Origin: DAOTVX01 sp034436015 | Lineage (GTDB): Bacteria > Chloroflexota > Anaerolineae > Anaerolineales > Villigracilaceae | Assembly: GCA_034436015.1 (NCBI GenBank) | Contig: DAOTWG010000011.1 | Span: 1 to 64,000, forward strand | DNA length: 64,000 nt | Reading direction: 5' to 3' | In this document: piece after piece, positions 60,337 through 64,000 of the stretch | Numbering within the stretch: position 1 is the first letter of the stretch | Layout: each line of letters opens with the position of its first letter | Translations under genes and position numbers: made by a program | Notes under the pieces: generated by a model | Told to the model about the DNA's origin: nothing | What the model saw: only the letters and a program-made list of their open reading frames with translations | Databases searched by the model: none

Positions 60337-61068
60337 TTATACTTGAAGACTGTTCGACGAAGAGGAACGGTTCATTTTGGGAATGATCGTTACCTTGCGG
60401 CTAGGTTCCTCGCCGATCGATTGGGTGGTCACGTCGGGGTGATCGCGCAACTCCAGATGAATGATACGTCGTTCGGCGGCGGACATGGGTTCGAGCACCT
60501 GACGGCGGCCGGTCCTGACTGCCTGGTCAGCCATACGGCGCGCCAGTTGACGCAGCTGACGTTCGCGGCGCGAGCGGTAACCTTCCACGTCCACAATGAT
60601 CTGGACCCAGCGTTCGGCCTCCCTGCCCACGATAAGGTTGACGATATACTGAAAGGCGTTCAGAATTTCCGCGCGGCGACCGATGAGAATTCCCAGATCG
60701 TTGCCGCGGAGATTGACGTAGATGGCTTGTTCGCCGTTTTCCCCTATCGCTTTCCATTCTACCTGCGGGGAGGCGGCAATGTGCATTTTTTGTAGCAATT
60801 CGGCGACAACGTGCTGGGTCCGCGCGAGCAGGTCCGATTCGCTATGGGTAGGGGGCGGCGCGACTTCTGAGGAGGCGCCAGCCTGGATCATCGTGAGACG
60901 CACGCGCGCCTGGCGCCCGCCGATTCCCAACAATCCTTTGCTGCCTACATCCAGCACTTCCACCTCAACGGCTTGGCGCGGTAGATTCAAGTCTGCCAAG
61001 CCGCGCTCGATGGCCTCGTCAACGGTGGGGGCAATGATTTCAAGAGTCGCGCGGGTTTTGCTGCTCAT
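60337..61068 (-). CDS. jag: Jag/KhpB RNA-binding protein (SpoIIIJ-associated)
   Basis: This 243-residue protein has a Jag_N domain (about 1-55: TVDEAIERGLADLNLPRQAVE, then GSKGLLGIGGRQARVRL), a KH domain (about 85-160: GNDLGILIGRRAEILNAFQYI) and an R3H domain (about 165-225: RQLARRMADQAVRTGRR, MSAAERRIIHLELRDHPDV). It binds RNA and is linked to cell elongation in Gram-positives. Its ATG lies 29 bases inside the end of yidC. Confidence 0.95.
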   Translation of the reverse strand: MSSKTRATLEIIAPTVDEAIERGLADLNLPRQAVEVEVLDVGSKGLLGIGGRQARVRLTMIQAGASSEVAPPPTHSESDLLARTQHVVAELLQKMHIAASPQVEWKAIGENGEQAIYVNLRGNDLGILIGRRAEILNAFQYIVNLIVGREAERWVQIIVDVEGYRSRRERQLRQLARRMADQAVRTGRRQVLEPMSAAERRIIHLELRDHPDVTTQSIGEEPSRKVTIIPKMNRSSSSNSLQV

Positions 61069-61834
61069 TTTTCCCTCCCTGTTTTCTCGGGAAGAGATTG
61101 CTCCAATACACCTGTCCCATCAATGCCTGTTGTACCACGCCTAGGATGTTGCTCACGATGAAGTACACAGCCAAGCCGGAAGCCAGACTGTAGGTAATCC
61201 AACCCATCATCAAAGGCATCATGTAGGACATGGTTCGCCCCATCTGGGCGCTTGGATCGGCCGGATTATCTGTGGACGGTGGCGGTATGGTCAGTTTCGA
61301 TTGGATGTACGTGGTCAGGGCGACAAGGATCGCCAACAAGGGAACTGCTACGCCGAAAACGTATATCCGCTCCGGTTGTCCCAAGTTCATCCATAAGAAT
61401 TTGCTGTTGAGGGGGATGAGTTCCTCTGCGCCGAAAATAGGGAAGACCCCGCGCGCCAGGTAAATTAACTGAAGCGGCGAGGAGGCCAAAGCGCGCACAA
61501 TGCTTTGGTAGAGGGCGAAGAGAATGGGCAACTGAATGAGCATCGGCAGGCACGAGTCGAATGGGCTAATGCCTTTCTCGCGGTAAAGGCGCATCTGTTC
61601 CTGTGCCAGTTTTTCCTTGTCGTCCTTATATTTTTTGAGCATGGCCTGCCATTCTTTGGATTGTTGCAATTGTTGCATGGCTCTGGCGGAGCGAATTTGT
61701 TTGGCCTGTAGAGGGTGAGTGGCTACTTTGACGAGCACGGTGAAGAGAATGATTGCTATGCCAAAGTTTTCGCCGACCAGTTTGTAAATCCAGATCAGCA
61801 GGTTTGCCAGAATGTTCACGATAAATTCCCACAT
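61040..61834 (-). CDS. yidC: Membrane protein insertase YidC/OxaA
   Basis: This 264-residue insertase is the short Gram-positive-like type, without the large periplasmic domain of proteobacteria. It has the N-terminal membrane segment, the cytoplasmic coiled region KEWQAMLKKYKDDKEKLAQEQ, LPMLIQLPILFALYQSIVRAL and later helices ending in FIVSNILGVVQQALMGQVYW. No lipobox is present. It lies in the rpmH-rnpA-yidD-yidC-jag order, with a propeller lipoprotein gene inserted before it. The 246 bases upstream (61835-62080) hold no gene that I can support. Confidence 0.95.
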   Translation of the reverse strand: MWEFIVNILANLLIWIYKLVGENFGIAIILFTVLVKVATHPLQAKQIRSARAMQQLQQSKEWQAMLKKYKDDKEKLAQEQMRLYREKGISPFDSCLPMLIQLPILFALYQSIVRALASSPLQLIYLARGVFPIFGAEELIPLNSKFLWMNLGQPERIYVFGVAVPLLAILVALTTYIQSKLTIPPPSTDNPADPSAQMGRTMSYMMPLMMGWITYSLASGLAVYFIVSNILGVVQQALMGQVYWSNLFPRKQGGKNEQQNPRDS

Positions 61835-62080
61835 GATGAAAGCTCCTGGAGGGTTATTCGTTCATAGGTTAGCGTGCAATGGGTGTCACCCGAAGGCGAG
61901 GTGTGTTTCATAATTGGTTCTATCATTTGCGGCAGCGAAGGGCCGAGTATCGTAGGTTGTGTGGCAAACGGTAGCTCAGAGAGTGGTTTTTGCCTGTGGC
62001 GCAAGACTTCGGGTTGTGAAAGGAAGTGCTTCCATGGCCTGAAAGGTTCTCAAGCACAGTGTTTCAACAGGCAACTGCTA

Positions 62081-63151
62081 TCACTGGTTGGGCTTGAAGG
62101 CCCACTTTTGCGCGCCGGAAGAGGTCAGCGCGATGAGCACAGAATCGCCTTCCACTGGCGCGACCAAAATCAGATCACCGGCTTTGGCTGGCGCGCCGTA
62201 CAGTTTGCCGCGAATGGTTTGCTGCCACTCCGGGGCGCCATCCAGTGTGATTACTTGGAGACGGCCATCCTCGCTTCCGAAGGCAAGTAGCGAATCGGAG
62301 AGCAGGATAGGAGCGTGCAAGATGGCGCTGCCGGCATCCGCCTGCCAGAGTTCGTCTGCCGTAGCGATATCCAGCGCGTGGAGCCGGCCGGCCTCGTCGC
62401 CTATATATAGGCGGTCGTTGACGATGAGCGGTGTAGACCACAAGCGGGCGTCAAGGGACTTTTGCCAGAGAACCTCGCCGTTGTTTTTCTCCAGAGCGTA
62501 GAGGATGCCGTCGAAGGTAGAGACGAAAAGCGGCCGACCTTCCGCGGTAGCAGGCGCGCTGAGAATGGCCGCGCTCAAACTGCGTTCCCAGAGTTTCTTG
62601 CCATCCGAGGCGCGCAGGGCATAGACTTTTCGGTCTAGCGAACCAATGTAGAGAGTCTCGCCTTCCAGCAGAGGCGACCCCCAGAACGATTGACCGCTCT
62701 CGAACGCCCATTGTAGGTTACCTTCCGTGTCGAGGGCGTACAGGCGGTAGTCAGCGTTGGGGGCGTAGATTCTGTCCTTTGTCACGAGAGGGGCGGCGAT
62801 GTAGCGGTCACGCGCGCCCTTGAACATCCACTTCGTTTTGCCGTTAGCAGGGTCAATGCTATACAGAACGTGGTCGTAGCCGGCGACGATGAGCTGACCG
62901 TCCTCTGTGAGCGCGGGAGCGGCGTAAAAGAATTGAGTGGCTTTCGCTCGTTCGGGGAAGCGCCATTTTGCCGCGCCGTTGGCCAAGTTGACGGCGAAGA
63001 TCTGAGGCCCGGCAGCCACATACGCAACGTTCCCGCTAACGGTGATGCCCGGCCAAGAGGCCGGCATCAATCCTTGAGCGCAACCGCTCATGAACAAGCC
63101 AATCACGGTAAGGGAGAGGACAAATAAGGACGATTTTGGTTTCATCATCAT
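62081..63151 (-). CDS. PQQ-propeller (BamB-like) lipoprotein
   Basis: This 356-residue exported protein has a lipobox FMSGC with Cys24. The rest is a beta-propeller of repeated blades with the PQQ-type motif, such as GAAKWRFPE, GKTKWMFKGA, GNLQWAFESG, GKKLWERSLS, GEVLWQKSLD, ADELWQADAG and APEWQQTIRG. Such propellers act as scaffolds; BamB helps assemble outer membrane proteins in proteobacteria. Here it sits between yidD and yidC, which suggests a role in membrane protein handling, but that is inference. Confidence 0.9.
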   Translation of the reverse strand: MMMKPKSSLFVLSLTVIGLFMSGCAQGLMPASWPGITVSGNVAYVAAGPQIFAVNLANGAAKWRFPERAKATQFFYAAPALTEDGQLIVAGYDHVLYSIDPANGKTKWMFKGARDRYIAAPLVTKDRIYAPNADYRLYALDTEGNLQWAFESGQSFWGSPLLEGETLYIGSLDRKVYALRASDGKKLWERSLSAAILSAPATAEGRPLFVSTFDGILYALEKNNGEVLWQKSLDARLWSTPLIVNDRLYIGDEAGRLHALDIATADELWQADAGSAILHAPILLSDSLLAFGSEDGRLQVITLDGAPEWQQTIRGKLYGAPAKAGDLILVAPVEGDSVLIALTSSGAQKWAFKPNQ

Positions 63152-63163
63152 GCAGGCTGACTC

Positions 63164-63448
63164 CTAGTGAACGGGATCGTACCCGCCCGGATGGAACGGA
63201 TTACAGCGCAGGATGCGCCAGAGAGCCATGGTCCCACCTTTGAGAATACCGTATTTGTAGATCGCCTGATAACTATAGTGGGAGCACGAGGGATAGAAAC
63301 GGCAGGTATTGGGTGGAAGCGCTTTGGAGAGGGTCGCCTGATAGAGGCGAATGAGAGCGAGGATGAACCAGCGCGGCCAGTACTCGAGCCGACGCGGTAG
63401 ATCGCTCAGGCGTGGTTCTTTGGGATAGTCAGTGGGCAAGTACGTCAT
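63164..63448 (-). CDS. yidD: Membrane protein insertion efficiency factor YidD
   Basis: This 94-residue protein has the family core FILALIRLYQATLSKALPPNTCRFYPSCSHYSY broken into short pieces: RLYQATLS, CRFYPSCSHYS, YGILKGGTMALWRILRCNPF and HPGGYDPV. The three conserved Cys are present. I chose ATG 63448, since the upstream extension only reads through rnpA. It overlaps rnpA by 20 bases. Confidence 0.95.
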   Translation of the reverse strand: MTYLPTDYPKEPRLSDLPRRLEYWPRWFILALIRLYQATLSKALPPNTCRFYPSCSHYSYQAIYKYGILKGGTMALWRILRCNPFHPGGYDPVH

Positions 63449-63791
63449 GATTTTCCGGCAGAAGAAGCCCAGCGCGGCGCACGAGAGCCTGCAAAGCTGC
63501 CTGTGTCTCGGTGAACGTGGCTTCGAGCAAACCAGCGCGAGCAATCAGAATTAAGTCGTGCCCCGGCGCGATGCTGGGGAGCAAAGGGCGCAGCGCCGCG
63601 CGCAGACGGCGTTTAGCCCGATTCCGTCGCACGGCTCTCCCTAACGAGCGCCCGACGACGAAACCGACTCGCGGATGCGGTTGATCAGAACCCGCCACGA
63701 GCAACACAACGAGCGGGTGGACATATGACTTTCCGGCGCGCCGTACCCGCTGAAAATCCGTTGAGCGCGTCAGGCGAAAACGACGCTGCAC
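63429..63791 (-). CDS. rnpA: Ribonuclease P protein component
   Basis: This 120-residue basic protein is the subunit that helps the catalytic RNA trim tRNA 5' ends. It starts MQRRFRLTRSTDFQRVRRAG, and the RNP motif GRSLGRAVRRNRAKRRLRAAL is typical. It follows rpmH in the normal order. Confidence 0.96.
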   Translation of the reverse strand: MQRRFRLTRSTDFQRVRRAGKSYVHPLVVLLVAGSDQPHPRVGFVVGRSLGRAVRRNRAKRRLRAALRPLLPSIAPGHDLILIARAGLLEATFTETQAALQALVRRAGLLLPENHDVLAH

Positions 63792-63851
63792 GCAAACCTC
63801 GCCTGCCGGGTTGCCGGCGTTGCATCGAGGAACTCTGGCCGCTATCTTTGT

Positions 63852-64000
63852 TCACCACCGTATGCGTTTAACGTGAGCATTACTCCGCACGGTCAGTCTA
63901 TGACGGCCTGCTAACCGACGACGTTTGAGAACCTGACGACCATCGGCGCTAGCCATGCGCGCGCGAAAACCATGGACACGCACACGACGGCGGATTTTGG
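63852..64000 (-). CDS. rpmH: 50S ribosomal protein L34 (partial, 5' end missing)
   Basis: The minus strand from the window edge reads KIRRRVRVHGFRARMASADG, then RQVLKRRRLAGRHRLTV, clearly L34. The first few residues lie outside the window. After HRLTV, where L34 usually stops, the frame continues for about 11 more residues (RSNAHVKRIRW) to TGA at 63852-63854. dnaA and the origin would be expected just beyond. Confidence 0.93.
   Translation of the reverse strand, partial: KIRRRVRVHGFRARMASADGRQVLKRRRLAGRHRLTVRSNAHVKRIRW

Overview
The window reads as a gene-dense bacterial chromosome segment of medium-high GC with no insertion sequence, prophage or CRISPR array that I can see. Gene content and order suggest a member of the Chloroflexota, probably Anaerolineae-like: a Gram-positive style rpmB/asp23/fakA/degV block, DUF2905 next to ruvB, a shikimate kinase-dehydroquinate synthase fusion, large membrane glycosyltransferase-like proteins, GH1/GH94 sugar enzymes, and an rpmH-rnpA-yidD-yidC-jag-parA-parB block that normally lies beside the chromosomal origin. 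The taxonomic placement is inference; no rRNA gene is present.

Layout. 1-5.9 kb: aromatic amino acid operon (DAHP synthase end, tyrA, aroA, aroE, aroC, aroK-aroB fusion). 6-9.4 kb: membrane spermidine synthase-like protein and a membrane-anchored isoaspartyl methyltransferase. 9.6-11.3 kb: Ser/Thr kinase and rpe. 11.4-15.6 kb: rpmB, Asp23 protein, fatty acid kinase FakA and two DegV/FakB proteins. 15.6-23.8 kb: a frameshifted MFS transporter, ruvB, DUF2905, DUF2892, thiolase, a REC-GGDEF regulator, DUF1232, a GlcD-like oxidase and a deoxynucleoside kinase. 24-28.2 kb: Rrf2 regulator with its own operator, then pstSCAB. 28.4-31.2 kb: minus-strand cysteine operon (DUF4395, thioredoxin-like, cysK, cysE) behind a long leader with a Cys-codon leader peptide and a terminator. 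31.4-38.8 kb: typA, a flippase-like protein, a PqqD-radical SAM protein, a PAS protein, a cysteine-free radical SAM paralog, a lipoprotein and a broken small membrane protein. 38.8-42 kb: cutA, a C_GCAxxG_C_C protein, a dual-specificity phosphatase, tRNA-Pro, an ErpA-like protein and endonuclease V. 41.7-50.1 kb: three membrane glycosyltransferase-like proteins, beta-glucosidase and a GH94 phosphorylase. 50.1-57.8 kb: a minus-strand operon, SAM-I riboswitch-metH-larE-larB-larC-amrS. 57.8-64 kb: parB, parA, a PfkB kinase, jag, yidC, a PQQ-propeller lipoprotein, yidD, rnpA and the 3' part of rpmH.

The most interesting parts are: (i) the 34.2-37.3 kb unit, where an intact PqqD-radical SAM-SPASM protein, a lone PAS domain and a second PqqD-radical SAM-like protein that has lost all its cluster cysteines lie together, both radical SAM genes being preceded by degenerate heptanucleotide repeats; (ii) the leader of the cysteine operon, which has the layout of a ribosome-mediated transcription attenuator with a short peptide carrying two Cys codons; and (iii) the linkage of nickel-pincer cofactor genes (larE, larB, larC) to methionine synthase under a SAM-I riboswitch.
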